DNA of 45,146 bases from Ignavibacteria bacterium (GCA_014879675.1 JACSRQ010000102.1:1-45146), one strand, 5' to 3'. Numbered from the stretch's first letter, positions 1 to 8,173 are shown. The notes: generated by a model from the letters alone, not told the origin. Numbers and translations: made by a program.

Positions 1-18
1 CAGGCTTTCGAAAGCCTG
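1..18. terminator. Perfect 18-bp palindrome, probable terminator
   Basis: CAGGCTTTCGAAAGCCTG is a perfect palindrome just outside the 3' end of the first minus-strand gene (stop at 26-28). It is followed on the plus strand by CCTTTTGTTATTT. It could end a plus-strand gene left of the window, serve both strands, or be another of the dispersed palindromes seen across the window. The T-run is modest. Confidence 0.5.
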
Positions 19-25
19 CCTTTTG

Positions 26-1468
26 TTATTTACTTAACTCTTCGATCTTATCCCGTATCCACTCTTTACCGTAAACGGGATTTTCCTCACCGTTTATTTC
101 TTCAGCCAGCTTCAACAGGTAAAAATTATCGGCAGTGTTCTCCCTAAACTCTATCAGCTTCCGGATGTAATACTTGAAACGTTTGGCGGAGAGTATCATG
201 CTTTCCGGAATCTCTTTTTTATGCTTCAGGTATTTGCTTAATGCGTCGATATTCATCAGGCAGCTGTTAAAATCAGCTTCATCATACTCTAAGCATATTC
301 GGAATGATTTTGCATCAAGGTATAATATGTAATCATCAAAGGAGACCTTTTCGAGTTCAATTCTTGCTCCCGCCGGGTTGCCCTTGTAGTATAAAAGCTT
401 TGCCGTCATAAGCGAAAGTATGTTCTGCGGATAAAGCGTTCCGAGCTTACCCTTATACCGCTCTATGAAATCACCCGCCCATGCTATTTCTTTCAGGTGG
501 AATGCGGTATCGGCTATCTGCTTAAATGAGTATATATGGATCTTCCCTTCGCCGGCATCAAAAATTAGCCCCCTGGGTTCGATCTCTTTAATCAGGTTAA
601 GAAAAGGCCTCCTGAACTCATGTCTTCCCCTGCCGATGCGTATTGTTGCGAAGTTATAAAGATCACTATAATAGGAAGTGATGTTTGCCTGCGAAAACAG
701 GTTTTCATTTTCTCTCAAAAAATCGGAATACTCTAACATTAACTCGTCATTATTCCCGCGGATCATTTTTACCATCAGGTACTTCAGGTATATATCGGGA
801 TTTTCATTTTTAACAGCTGCAATATTGGATTCAATATATAAGAATATTTCATCAGCCATGCTCCAGTTATACACTTTGCCGCTTTTATTCAGCATCTGCT
901 TGCTGAACATATATTGATAGATCAACAGCTTTGAGCTCATATAGTAAGCATCCAGCATAGAGCACCACCTTTGCAGCGCTTCGGAATACACATGAAAAGC
1001 TGCGGGATCTTCCGCATTAAACTCTTCTTCGGCTGCTTCGGCAATAAAGCGGTAGCTTTGTGAATCAGGCTCCATAAAACCAAGCTGCTTCGAAAGCTCC
1101 CTTATCTTTTGGCTGTGCCTTGCGTTATCTCCTTTTTTCCTAAGTGCTTTCAGCAGGATCAGCTGTTTTAATGTGCCCTCCTTAAAAAAGGTTTCGGCTG
1201 TTATGAAATCTTCAACAGCTTTGTTCAGATCGCTGAACAATTTCCTGGAATTGTCATCCGTATATGAATCTCCAAGTACCGCCCTGGCGGCGCTATCTCT
1301 TGATAACATGCCTTTGCACGCGGACTCGTAATTTTCTGAAATGAAACTATACAGCGCCGCCGCTCTTTTTGATACAACGAAGTAAGGAGAGTTCAAAAAA
1401 ATCCCCAGTTTCCGGAATTCTTCGCTATCAAGTATGCCTATAATATCAAAAATCTCAAGTTTTTTCAT
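26..1468 (-). CDS. Helical protein of unknown function
   Basis: This 480-residue soluble protein has no signal peptide or membrane segment. It is rich in Leu, Lys and Glu and looks all-helical, probably a helical-repeat fold. The N-terminus (LDSEEFRKLG, then FLNSPYFV) resembles a recurring but uncharacterised Bacteroidota/Ignavibacteria N-terminal pattern in which a 'SPYF' motif follows a Leu/Phe-rich helix; I recognise only the pattern. The ATG start is followed directly by MKKLEIFDIIG. The gene is divergent from the sphingomyelinase D-like gene, with 167 bp between them. No catalytic motif is visible, so no function is assigned. Confidence 0.75.
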   Translation of the reverse strand: MKKLEIFDIIGILDSEEFRKLGIFLNSPYFVVSKRAAALYSFISENYESACKGMLSRDSAARAVLGDSYTDDNSRKLFSDLNKAVEDFITAETFFKEGTLKQLILLKALRKKGDNARHSQKIRELSKQLGFMEPDSQSYRFIAEAAEEEFNAEDPAAFHVYSEALQRWCSMLDAYYMSSKLLIYQYMFSKQMLNKSGKVYNWSMADEIFLYIESNIAAVKNENPDIYLKYLMVKMIRGNNDELMLEYSDFLRENENLFSQANITSYYSDLYNFATIRIGRGRHEFRRPFLNLIKEIEPRGLIFDAGEGKIHIYSFKQIADTAFHLKEIAWAGDFIERYKGKLGTLYPQNILSLMTAKLLYYKGNPAGARIELEKVSFDDYILYLDAKSFRICLEYDEADFNSCLMNIDALSKYLKHKKEIPESMILSAKRFKYYIRKLIEFRENTADNFYLLKLAEEINGEENPVYGKEWIRDKIEELSK

Positions 1469-1635
1469 TCACATAGGATTATAACTTACTGTAAAATAGT
1501 AAAAAAATCTTAACTTTTGAATGTTATACGTCGAAAGCTCCTTTCACATACTGACATTTCGTTCTTTGTTTTCCGAAACAAAATTTGCTAATTTATTCTA
1601 TTATCAATGAACCTTAAACCCACAGCGGCAGAAAA

Positions 1636-2436
1636 GTGCTGAAAAAATTCTACATCATAGGCCACAACCCCAATACAATAGAAGATGCCATTGATTATCT
1701 AAAGCAAGGTGCAAACGGACTTGAGCCGGATGTTTGTTATTTTGAAAATACCAAAGAGAAGTTCTATGTGTATGAAAAGCTGCCGGTTTCTGAAGACGAA
1801 AAGCAGGAACTTTTCCACCGCATAATCCGCGGTGAAGTACCCTCACTTAAAAACTATCTGCATTCACTTGCCGATGTACTCAGAACAAATCCGCGCTTCA
1901 GGCTTTCAATAATTTCCTTTGACCTCGTTCCACCATATAGTTATAACATCAACGGGCTTCACGAAGTGATAAGGCAGAATTTCAGCAAAAACTATCCCGG
2001 AACAGCAATTCTGACAACTGCTTCGCAGCCCGACGCAATGGCGTTTTTTTCCGCACTTGAACATCAGCAAACAAATGAAGCTGTTAGTATTGATGAAAAT
2101 ATGACGCCAAAAGCCGTAAAGGACTTTTTCAGCAGGTATGATTTAAACTATGGGTACGGAACCGGTACAGATGTACCCGGACTTTCAAGCGCGGCGGATA
2201 CGTTTACCGATAGGGCAAGGGTTGCAGTATCATTGAAGGATTCGGGTCCTGCAGGCGGATTAAAAATTGTGCATGCCTGGTGTGTTAATAATGAACAAAG
2301 CATGAAGACGTATCTTGATATAGGAGTGGATGCCATAGTTACCGATAAACCGGGCAGACTGAAGAACCTGCTTGATTCACAATTATACAACTGTAAATAC
2401 ATTCTTGCTGATCTAAACCATGATCCGTTTAAATGA
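1636..2436 (+). CDS. Sphingomyelinase D / GDPD-like TIM-barrel protein
   Basis: The 266-residue protein resembles the phospholipase D toxin/SMase D branch of the GDPD superfamily. Seen: GHNPNTIEDA with His10, then GANGLEPDV with Glu30 and Asp32. The His-Glu-Asp spacing (20 and 22) equals that of His12-Glu32-Asp34 in spider SMase D. FDL at residues 95-97 sits where that family carries a core Asp, and the C-terminal HAWCVNNEQSM...GVDAIVTDKPGRL is the classic last strand-helix pair (W, N, Asp-Lys-Pro). Odd: the second catalytic His (His47 of the family, HD in GDPDs) is replaced by Tyr-Glu. There is no signal peptide, so it appears cytoplasmic. The start is GTG. Phospholipid headgroup cleavage is inferred and may be lost. 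Confidence 0.7.
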   Translation: MLKKFYIIGHNPNTIEDAIDYLKQGANGLEPDVCYFENTKEKFYVYEKLPVSEDEKQELFHRIIRGEVPSLKNYLHSLADVLRTNPRFRLSIISFDLVPPYSYNINGLHEVIRQNFSKNYPGTAILTTASQPDAMAFFSALEHQQTNEAVSIDENMTPKAVKDFFSRYDLNYGYGTGTDVPGLSSAADTFTDRARVAVSLKDSGPAGGLKIVHAWCVNNEQSMKTYLDIGVDAIVTDKPGRLKNLLDSQLYNCKYILADLNHDPFK

Positions 2437-2647
2437 AACCTACTTACACAATTTTTGCATTGCAGGAACATACAGACTCATGATTTCCGGAAACATCAGG
2501 ATAAAAGTTTCTTTACAAACCGAATGCAAAATTTCCCTAACAACTTTCCCGGAATTATTTGTTTTCCAAACTTGATTTTGACCATTTTTGCGGATGATTT
2601 CGGATTTCCCATATCCAATACCTAAAAATCTTCGTAAATAAGTTTCC
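2437..2647. other. Non-coding stretch downstream of the SMase D-like gene
   Basis: About 210 bp before the candidate small-RNA promoter. A 94-residue minus-strand frame (2440-2724) crosses it but has no domain, no convincing start site and overlaps the sRNA candidate. I see no gene or terminator hairpin here. Confidence 0.5.
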
Positions 2648-2678
2648 TTTGCCCGGCTTATTGAGTTATTTATCTTTG
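2648..2678 (+). promoter_or_regulatory. Bacteroidota-type -33/-7 promoter
   Basis: TTTG at 2648-2651, a 19-nt spacer and TATCTTTG at 2671-2678 match the Bacteroidota consensus TTTG-N19-21-TAnnTTTG exactly. No coding start follows. Transcription would begin near 2685 and meet a strong terminator at 2755-2783, so this probably drives a short RNA. Confidence 0.55.
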
Positions 2679-2684
2679 TACTGA

Positions 2685-2783
2685 TTTGATCCATATCCGA
2701 ATCATGCAGTCCCCGTAAAAACAAAAAAACTAACGGGAAAGCTGCAATCTAATTACAGGGAATCTGCCGGTTCCCTGTTTTTA
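2685..2783 (+). ncRNA. Candidate ~100-nt small RNA
   Basis: This segment lies between a good promoter and a good terminator and has no credible ORF. It can fold into two hairpins: TGCAG/CTGCA (2705-2709 with 2742-2746), extended by CCCGT/ACGGG (2712-2716 with 2733-2737) around an A-rich loop, then the terminator stem ACAGGGAA/TTCCCTGT. It does not look like 6S, SRP or tmRNA. The 5' end is inferred from the promoter position only. Confidence 0.45.
2755..2783 (+). terminator. Rho-independent terminator
   Basis: Eight-bp stem ACAGGGAA/TTCCCTGT with an 8-nt loop (2755-2778), running into T(5). It lies more than 300 bp past the nearest plus-strand gene, so it fits the candidate small RNA better than that gene. 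Confidence 0.65.
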
Positions 2784-2791
2784 TTGCGGGT

Positions 2792-2820
2792 CCGGAAACC
2801 TGTGAAACAGGGTCTTTCGG
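2792..2820. repeat. Long imperfect hairpin
   Basis: CCGGAAACCTGT, loop GAA, then ACAGGGTCTTTCGG form a hairpin with one or two mismatches in the leader region of the lipoprotein gene. There is no T-run, so it is not a terminator. It may be one of the dispersed palindromes or a leader structure. A weak -7-like TAAATTTG follows at 2864-2871. Confidence 0.4.
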
Positions 2821-2950
2821 GGATATCACGGATTTAATAGTGGTCATACCGTAATTTTATTGTTAAATTTGTAGCAGCAATGAAGATCTTAAATACTAAC
2901 ACAGCAACGCAGCACAAATAATTTTAGCTGCGGGCAATTACGGAGAAAAC

Positions 2951-4006
2951 ATGTTTAAACTTAAAATATTCACACTGATCTTAACGGTGGTTATGGCAGT
3001 AACCAGCTGTTCTTTTGTTGATAAGCTGAAAGAAAAAATCAGCTCAAATAAAGAGGAGAAAAAAGAAGTAACAAAAAAGGAACAGACCAAAGAAGTTACC
3101 AAAGGAGCTGATCTGCAGTTCTACAATAAATATATCGAGGTCTCAAACAAGATACAGGATGCAGGCGATAAGGTTTATAAAGATTTCTCCAGCGATATTC
3201 CTTCGGCAGGTTCGTTAACCAAGAGCTCATTTCTTATAGCCGTAACCTTTAAATTTTCGGTTGATAACCTTGAGCGTATCATGAAGGAGTACAACCGCTC
3301 ATACTTTGATGGCGGCGAGCTCTCAAAGCTCAATGCATCGGAAGAAATGAAATCAGAAATTGAAGGTGACTTCAAAAGTCTTTTGAAGGCGCTTGAAAAT
3401 TACCATGCGGTTTCTAAAAAAGTTGCTGATTATTACAGTAAAGGCGAGTATAAAGAAGATCTTTCTAAAGCCAAAGGCTATGAGGATGAAATGAAGACCG
3501 AAAACGAGAAGTATAAATCAGCGTTTGATAAATTTTCCGCAGCAATAAAAAAATACAAACCTGCACGCGAAAAACGCGATCCTAATTCAGTCTCAAATCC
3601 AGATGAACGCGCAGTAATTGTGCTTATGAATTCATACGAAAATACGCTTGATAAGGCTGAAGAATTTTATGAAGCATTTAACGGGGTGCAGTATAACGGT
3701 GATCTCAGCAAAGCAAAAGATAAGTTCAGGGAGTTTGAATCATCGTTCAAGGAAGATAAAAATTCCGTTCTCAGCGCCGAGTTTACCGATAAGACCAAAT
3801 ACATGAAATACAGCTATGAGGATTATTTTGTAAAAATGACAAATATGTTCCTCGATGCAGGCACTAAGTTCTTTGATAAAGCGCCTTCGGCAAAGGATGA
3901 GCGCGAGTTTAACCGGTTATATGATGATGTGGTGAATAACTATAACTACATGATAACAGCGTATAATACCAATATCAATGTTGTAAATATGTTTAAAGTG
4001 TATTAG
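2951..4006 (+). CDS. DUF3829-family lipoprotein
   Basis: A 351-residue exported lipoprotein. Residues 1-20 are a lipoprotein signal (hydrophobic core, AVTSC, Cys20 as the lipidation site). A Lys/Glu-rich low-complexity linker follows (~25-50) and then a long helical domain with several 'YNKYIEVSNK' and 'YENTLDKAEEFYEAFN' type helices, the pattern of DUF3829 (YiiG-like). The role of the family is unknown. GGAG lies upstream of the ATG. A TAAATTTG at 2864-2871 could be its -7 element. It appears to be a single-gene unit ending just before the octamer array that starts at 4007. Confidence 0.75.
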   Translation: MFKLKIFTLILTVVMAVTSCSFVDKLKEKISSNKEEKKEVTKKEQTKEVTKGADLQFYNKYIEVSNKIQDAGDKVYKDFSSDIPSAGSLTKSSFLIAVTFKFSVDNLERIMKEYNRSYFDGGELSKLNASEEMKSEIEGDFKSLLKALENYHAVSKKVADYYSKGEYKEDLSKAKGYEDEMKTENEKYKSAFDKFSAAIKKYKPAREKRDPNSVSNPDERAVIVLMNSYENTLDKAEEFYEAFNGVQYNGDLSKAKDKFREFESSFKEDKNSVLSAEFTDKTKYMKYSYEDYFVKMTNMFLDAGTKFFDKAPSAKDEREFNRLYDDVVNNYNYMITAYNTNINVVNMFKVY

Positions 4007-4063
4007 TTGAGTAGTAAAGTAGGTGAGTGGTTGAGTTGGGGAGTAGGTGAGTAGGAATAGTAG
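4007..4063 (+). repeat. Left octamer array flanking the S23/IVP gene
   Basis: Imperfect tandem repeats of TGAGTAGG-like octamers start one base after the DUF3829 stop codon. Read on the other strand they are CCTACTCA, CCTACTCC, CCAACTCA, ACCACTCA, CCTACTTT. They are inverted relative to the array at 4562-4709. AGTAGGTGAGTAGG at 4042-4055 is the exact reverse complement of 4695-4708. Confidence 0.8.
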
Positions 4064-4122
4064 ATAAAGTTTTAAACTGAATACAAATGTTTAAGTGTTT
4101 TCAAACATGAAGTAAAAGAGGC

Positions 4123-4503
4123 TTAATCTTCAGTTTTTCGCTTTTTCAAATATGCGATATAGCCATTCATTTTGGCTATTAAAACGTCAATTTTATCGTT
4201 GAACATATTACATGATTGTTCATTTATGTAGTTTTCGTCATAAGCTGTAATAAAGTGATCAATGAGTTCGTAAAGAGAGCCGCGGGAAGTCCTGCAGAAT
4301 TGTATATTTTCCTGATAATGATACCTCCCGTAGCCCTCTGCGATATTTGCTGTAACAGATCTTGAAGCTCTTATCATTTGATCGGAGAGCCTGTACTTTT
4401 CTATTGGAGGAAATCCCTTAACCAATGCGGATATTGCAATTTTTAGCTCTCTTCCTTCTTTCCAAACTTCAAGGGTTTCAAAACCCGATTTCCTCTTTTC
4501 CAT
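4123..4503 (-). CDS. S23/IVP-type four-helix-bundle protein
   Basis: About 126 residues. Seen: FETLEVWKEGRELKIAI, KYRLSDQMIRASRSVTANIAEGYGR and SLYELIDHFITAYDENYI, the signature of the four-helix-bundle family first seen as proteins encoded by intervening sequences of 23S rRNA genes (S23/IVP), distantly like the Avd protein of diversity-generating retroelements. The biochemical role is unknown. I prefer the ATG at 4503 because family members begin a few residues before the FE.LEVW motif; a TTG at 4524 would add seven residues. It is a lone gene, not inside rRNA, between two inverted octamer arrays (4007-4063 and 4562-4709), which suggests a small self-contained element. Confidence 0.85.
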   Translation of the reverse strand: MEKRKSGFETLEVWKEGRELKIAISALVKGFPPIEKYRLSDQMIRASRSVTANIAEGYGRYHYQENIQFCRTSRGSLYELIDHFITAYDENYINEQSCNMFNDKIDVLIAKMNGYIAYLKKRKTED

Positions 4504-4561
4504 TCTCCATAAATCTATTCTCAATGAAATATTTTTAGAATCTTAACATTTACTCCTTATT

Positions 4562-4709
4562 TTCCAACTCACAAACTCCACATGGTACCTACTCACCCAC
4601 TTATCCTACTTACCTACTTACCTACTTATCCCACTCACCTACTTAACCTACTCACTTACTTGCCTAATTGCCTAATCACCTACTCACCAATTCACCTACT
4701 CACCTACTG
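4562..4709 (+). repeat. Right octamer array flanking the S23/IVP gene
   Basis: About 15 tandem units of consensus CCTACTYA, mostly 8 nt with a few 7-9 nt units, and variants such as CCCACTTA, CCTAATTG and CCAATTCA. It lies in the promoter-side flank of the S23/IVP gene. A 63-residue frame through it (Leu/Thr/Tyr/Pro repeats) is just translated repeat. With the left array it forms inverted arms around the gene. Confidence 0.85.
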
Positions 4710-4810
4710 CTTAACAGGCAAAATACATGATTCATTATTATGCGGCAATGATTTGCGTCATTTAACGGAATGACATTAAAAATTCAGCCAATTTTGCTTC
4801 AAATCATAAA

Positions 4811-4843
4811 CAAAAAACCCGGTTTCCTTTAAAAGAAACCGGG
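4811..4843 (-). terminator. Rho-independent terminator
   Basis: CCCGGTTTC/GAAACCGGG (9-bp stem, 8-nt loop, 4818-4843) runs on the minus strand into TTTTTTG. It is placed to end the outer-membrane protein gene that stops at 4892. Confidence 0.8.
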
Positions 4844-4891
4844 GTAATCAAAATTCTATATGCCGTAGGACACTGCTTGTTACGCTTTACA

Positions 4892-5671
4892 TTACTTCGG
4901 GAGTCTAACGGACACTCCGCCGCCAACGAAGAAATCGGGTGATCCTTTAGATATACCTAAACCAAATGCGGCATCAACCTGAACATTTTTTAATACCAGG
5001 TAAGTTAACCCCGCATCAAAACGATGGTCAGGTGAAAATTTCTGAGGCATAAAACCATACAGCTCAACAAATCCAGAAAGTTTGTTAACCAGCGCTGCAC
5101 CAAGCGCTATTGTATATAGTCCGGTTGCTCCCCGCGACCCTGCTCCAAACTCTCCCCCAAGATTGTAAGAGAGTGAAAACCGTTTTGTCAGCGAGTGTGT
5201 CATCGCAAAACGAAACTCCGTTCCTATGTAATCGGATTGAAATGCGCTGTTATCTTTAAAAGGAACAGTGATACTCAGCAGCATTGCCGTTTCAGGCATT
5301 GAGCCTTTTTCCGAAAACAGACTTATCTTTGTGCCCGCCATTATCGGACCCAATCCGCTTTCGCTTACCGAGCCCCCGGGAAAAGTTGTTTTGCTGCTTT
5401 GGTGCTCAATACCCGCGCGCAGCTCAACATTTTTAGCTACACCAAAACGCAGCAGCACCGATGGCGCAGAAAGACCGGTCGTCTTGAAATCTTTTTCCGG
5501 TTCGTCATTTTCCGAGGTTACGCCTGCTTCGATCTGGAAGTAACCCTTCTTCATCAGGTAAGGCGATTCACTCTGGTCCGGTCTGTCGGTTGAAATATCT
5601 TCGACCTGTGAAAAAGAATTCTGTGAAATAAAAATTGCGCTGAAGAGAATTAAAACAAGTAAACTTTTCAT
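4892..5671 (-). CDS. Outer-membrane beta-barrel protein (MetA-pathway/transporter-like)
   Basis: A 259-residue exported protein. Residues 1-22 are a Sec signal peptide. The mature start contains STDRPDQSESP...KKGYFQIEAG, the hallmark of the 'MetA-pathway of phenol degradation'/transporter-like beta-barrel family (PF13557). Alternating hydrophobic strands follow to a C-terminal VSVRLPK. The substrate is unknown, and the family name does not establish phenol metabolism. It is a single gene with its own terminator downstream and a double-hairpin repeat (5697-5749) upstream of its ATG. Confidence 0.75.
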   Translation of the reverse strand: MKSLLVLILFSAIFISQNSFSQVEDISTDRPDQSESPYLMKKGYFQIEAGVTSENDEPEKDFKTTGLSAPSVLLRFGVAKNVELRAGIEHQSSKTTFPGGSVSESGLGPIMAGTKISLFSEKGSMPETAMLLSITVPFKDNSAFQSDYIGTEFRFAMTHSLTKRFSLSYNLGGEFGAGSRGATGLYTIALGAALVNKLSGFVELYGFMPQKFSPDHRFDAGLTYLVLKNVQVDAAFGLGISKGSPDFFVGGGVSVRLPK

Positions 5672-5696
5672 TGTTAAGATTTTATATTCTTTAATC

Positions 5697-5749
5697 GGGG
5701 CAGAAGCCCCTTTTTGGTTTTAAACTAAACCCCGCACTTAAGTGCGGGG
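5697..5749. repeat. Double-hairpin palindromic repeat
   Basis: Hairpin 1 is GGGGCAGAAGCCCC followed by T(5) (5697-5710). After a 19-nt spacer, hairpin 2 is the perfect palindrome CCCCGCACTTAAGTGCGGGG (5730-5749). The two-hairpin layout with a ~20-nt spacer recurs at 9.5-9.8 and 13.3-13.8 kb. Hairpin 1 could also work as a plus-strand terminator. Confidence 0.75.
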
Positions 5750-5820
5750 CTAAACAATTAGTAATTTATTTATATTGATCTATTAAAGATAGATCAGCTC
5801 GACAAAATCTACATTTCAAA

Positions 5821-6492
5821 TCACTGAAAGAAAGGGAAAGGTATTGTAACCATTCTGATGAGTGAAAGAACAAGTATAACTACACCAAGCATGACATATG
5901 TTTTCTGCATAACCGAGTGTGTTTTAAGCGAAGCTAAACCTAAAAAGAAGAGCACAACGGTAAAAAGCACAGTACATAATGTGAAATCATCACCATACTT
6001 ATTGGCAACATTACCTTTATTCAAAAGAACTTTGGCTGAATCATTCATATGATCTGATTCATCCATTCTCGCATTTATGCTATCCAGGTAAGCAGTCTGC
6101 TCCTTATCGTATTCACTCACATCCTTCGGATCATCCGCGAGATCTTTTTGCAGCCCAGGGCTGAGCTTGGTGAAAAAATACGCGGCATCTTCAGTATCTC
6201 CCTTTTCGCTGTTCTCTTTCCATTGTGAATATATAATATCATCCTTCATATCGTTAACCTCAAATGAATTCAGATCGCTTAATGCTTCAAGGTATATTGT
6301 ATTGCCGTGGTTGGTAACCGTAACCGACTGGGTGTAGCTTGTCTGCATTTCGCCGCCCCATAAAGCAGAGCAATATGCTGCAAATGCGCCTAGTATGGTT
6401 GTTACCCCCAGCAAGATCGTAATAATGATCTCAAGCTTTGTCGCTTTCTCCGGTTCCGCCGGTTTTTCTGCCGTATTGTTTCCTTCTGCCAT
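5821..6492 (-). CDS. Three-TM membrane protein, DUF4337-like
   Basis: A 223-residue inner-membrane protein. A charged N-terminal tail (1-18) is followed by TM1 (~19-44, with AAYCSALWGGEMQ at its end), a soluble helical domain (~45-165) and TM2/TM3 (~170-190 and 196-216). The layout and the short 'W.G..Q..YTQ' segment after TM1 are like DUF4337 proteins, but I place it there only tentatively. The function is unknown. It lies downstream of mntH on the same strand, 165 bp away, and is probably a separate unit. Confidence 0.65.
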   Translation of the reverse strand: MAEGNNTAEKPAEPEKATKLEIIITILLGVTTILGAFAAYCSALWGGEMQTSYTQSVTVTNHGNTIYLEALSDLNSFEVNDMKDDIIYSQWKENSEKGDTEDAAYFFTKLSPGLQKDLADDPKDVSEYDKEQTAYLDSINARMDESDHMNDSAKVLLNKGNVANKYGDDFTLCTVLFTVVLFFLGLASLKTHSVMQKTYVMLGVVILVLSLIRMVTIPFPFFQ

Positions 6493-6657
6493 TTTAGAAT
6501 ATCCCCTTCCGGTTTATTATTTCAATCAGCAAATATAATATTAATTTTTTGAATTTTATGTATTTGAAAGCAAAATTCCGCCAATATTTTTCGGCTCCAA
6601 ATGTGAATTATTTTGTATCTTAAACGCATTACAATAAATGCACATAGCCCAAATCAA

Positions 6658-8022
6658 TCATAGCCAGTCACCAAAGGTCTGACTCAGTAAAAACAAGTTG
6701 AATAAAATGATCACGCCACTTATAAAAAACGCTGAGTATTTAAGCACCGGATTGTTGACGAACCGCCCCATCTTCCTTTTATCGCTGGTGAAAATCACAA
6801 GCGGTACAACCGCAAAACTGAGCTGGATCGAAAGTATTACCTGGCTTAATATCAGCAGGTTCGTAGTCCCCTTTTCGCCATATAAAAGTGTAACAATCAG
6901 TGCGGGGATCACCGCGATCAGCCTGGTGATGAGCCTCCTTAACCAGGGTCTTAACCTTATGTTCAAAAAGCCTTCCATTACTATCTGACCCGCAAGCGTA
7001 CCGGTTATTGTTGAATTCTGCCCTGATGCAAGCAGCGCAATTGCAAACACAGTTCCAGCAGCCCCAACACCGAGAACAGGATCAAGCAGCATGTAAGCGT
7101 CGGTTATATCTGCTATGTTAGAAAATTCGGTATTATAGAATGTTGCGGCAGCAACAACTAAAATTGCAGCATTAATAAAAAAAGCGATCAGTAAAGCAGC
7201 AGTAGAGTCAATTGTCGCAAATTTAATAGCGCTTTTCTTTCCTTCTTCGGTTCGCTCGTAAGCCCTGGTTTGCACAATGCTTGAGTGCAGATACAGGTTA
7301 TGAGGCATCACGGTAGCTCCAAGTATCCCTATCGCGAGATAAAGCATCGCCGGGTTTGTTACGATCTGCGCGGAAGGTATAATCCCGTTTAACATTGCAG
7401 CAACCTCAGGCTTTGAAACAATTATCTCGTATGCAAAACAAGCAAATATTACTGTAATAAGTCCTGCCACAATACTTTCAATATACCTGAATCCTTTGTA
7501 CTGGAAAAATAATATTACCAGTACATCGAGTATGGTAATGACTACGCCAACAGCAAGGGGTATTCCAAATAACAGGTTCAGCGCAATTGCTGAGCCAATA
7601 ACCTCAGCCAGGTCGCAAGCGGCAATTGCAATTTCACACAGAACCCATAAAGCAATTGATACGGGTTTGGAATAATTATCCCTGCATGCCTGTGCAAGAT
7701 CCCTTTCGGCAGCAATTCCCAGCTTAAGTGATAAGTGCTGCAGAACGATAGCAAAAATATTTGATAGGAATATTACAGCAAGCAGTGTGTAGCCAAATTT
7801 TGCCCCGCCTGCAATATCTGTTGCCCAGTTTCCGGGATCCATGTACCCTACAGATATCATAAGTCCGGGACCCGCAAATGCAAACATCTTTCTCCATAAA
7901 CTTCCGCCTGCGGGAACTCTGACAGACGAAAATACTTCAGGCAGCGAAGGAACTGAAACAGTCCTTCTCCACCCGGTAGACCTGTAGTCCAGATCAGTGC
8001 CTTTGGATTGTATCCTTTTCAC
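6658..8022 (-). CDS. mntH: Nramp-family divalent metal transporter
   Basis: A 454-residue proton-coupled Mn/Fe importer of the Nramp family. Seen: an N-terminal cytosolic extension (~1-45), DPGN at 62-65 in TM1 (metal-binding Asp and Asn), MPHN in TM6 (Met and His ligand region) and the family transport motif around GQNSTITGTLAGQIVMEGF. About 11 hydrophobic segments fill the rest, and the length is normal. It lies 151 bp downstream of the permease-DtxR fusion gene on the same strand, ending the metal-uptake locus. A perfect hairpin (8107-8131) sits in its leader. I see no clear DtxR-type operator directly upstream, so it may be read from the upstream operon or have its own promoter. Confidence 0.93.
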   Translation of the reverse strand: MKRIQSKGTDLDYRSTGWRRTVSVPSLPEVFSSVRVPAGGSLWRKMFAFAGPGLMISVGYMDPGNWATDIAGGAKFGYTLLAVIFLSNIFAIVLQHLSLKLGIAAERDLAQACRDNYSKPVSIALWVLCEIAIAACDLAEVIGSAIALNLLFGIPLAVGVVITILDVLVILFFQYKGFRYIESIVAGLITVIFACFAYEIIVSKPEVAAMLNGIIPSAQIVTNPAMLYLAIGILGATVMPHNLYLHSSIVQTRAYERTEEGKKSAIKFATIDSTAALLIAFFINAAILVVAAATFYNTEFSNIADITDAYMLLDPVLGVGAAGTVFAIALLASGQNSTITGTLAGQIVMEGFLNIRLRPWLRRLITRLIAVIPALIVTLLYGEKGTTNLLILSQVILSIQLSFAVVPLVIFTSDKRKMGRFVNNPVLKYSAFFISGVIILFNLFLLSQTFGDWL

Positions 8023-8106
8023 TTTGTAATTATAAATATTACCAATTTCACCCTTCTTGAAAAGGGTAAGGTATTATGGATTAAAGCGGCATTGGTTGTT
8101 TCATAG

Positions 8107-8131
8107 ATTCTGTTTCTGTAAGAAACAGAAT
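8107..8131. repeat. Perfect 10-bp hairpin between the permease fusion gene and mntH
   Basis: ATTCTGTTTC, loop TGTAA, GAAACAGAAT. It lies in the 151-bp gap between the permease fusion gene and mntH. There is no T-run on the minus strand, so it is not a classical terminator; it may be an mRNA stability or leader structure. A second weaker hairpin (ACCCTT/AAGGGT) lies at ~8052-8069. Confidence 0.5.
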
Positions 8132-8173
8132 ACTTCTAAATCTTCAGTACGGCCATATTCTGGTTTTGATTGT

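Noticed and set aside
2440-2724. 94-residue minus-strand frame
   Set aside because: No domain, no start signal, overlaps the candidate small RNA promoter; composition is not protein-like compared with the neighbours.
4582-4773. 63-residue plus-strand frame rich in Leu/Thr/Tyr/Pro
   Set aside because: It is a translation of the CCTACTYA array.
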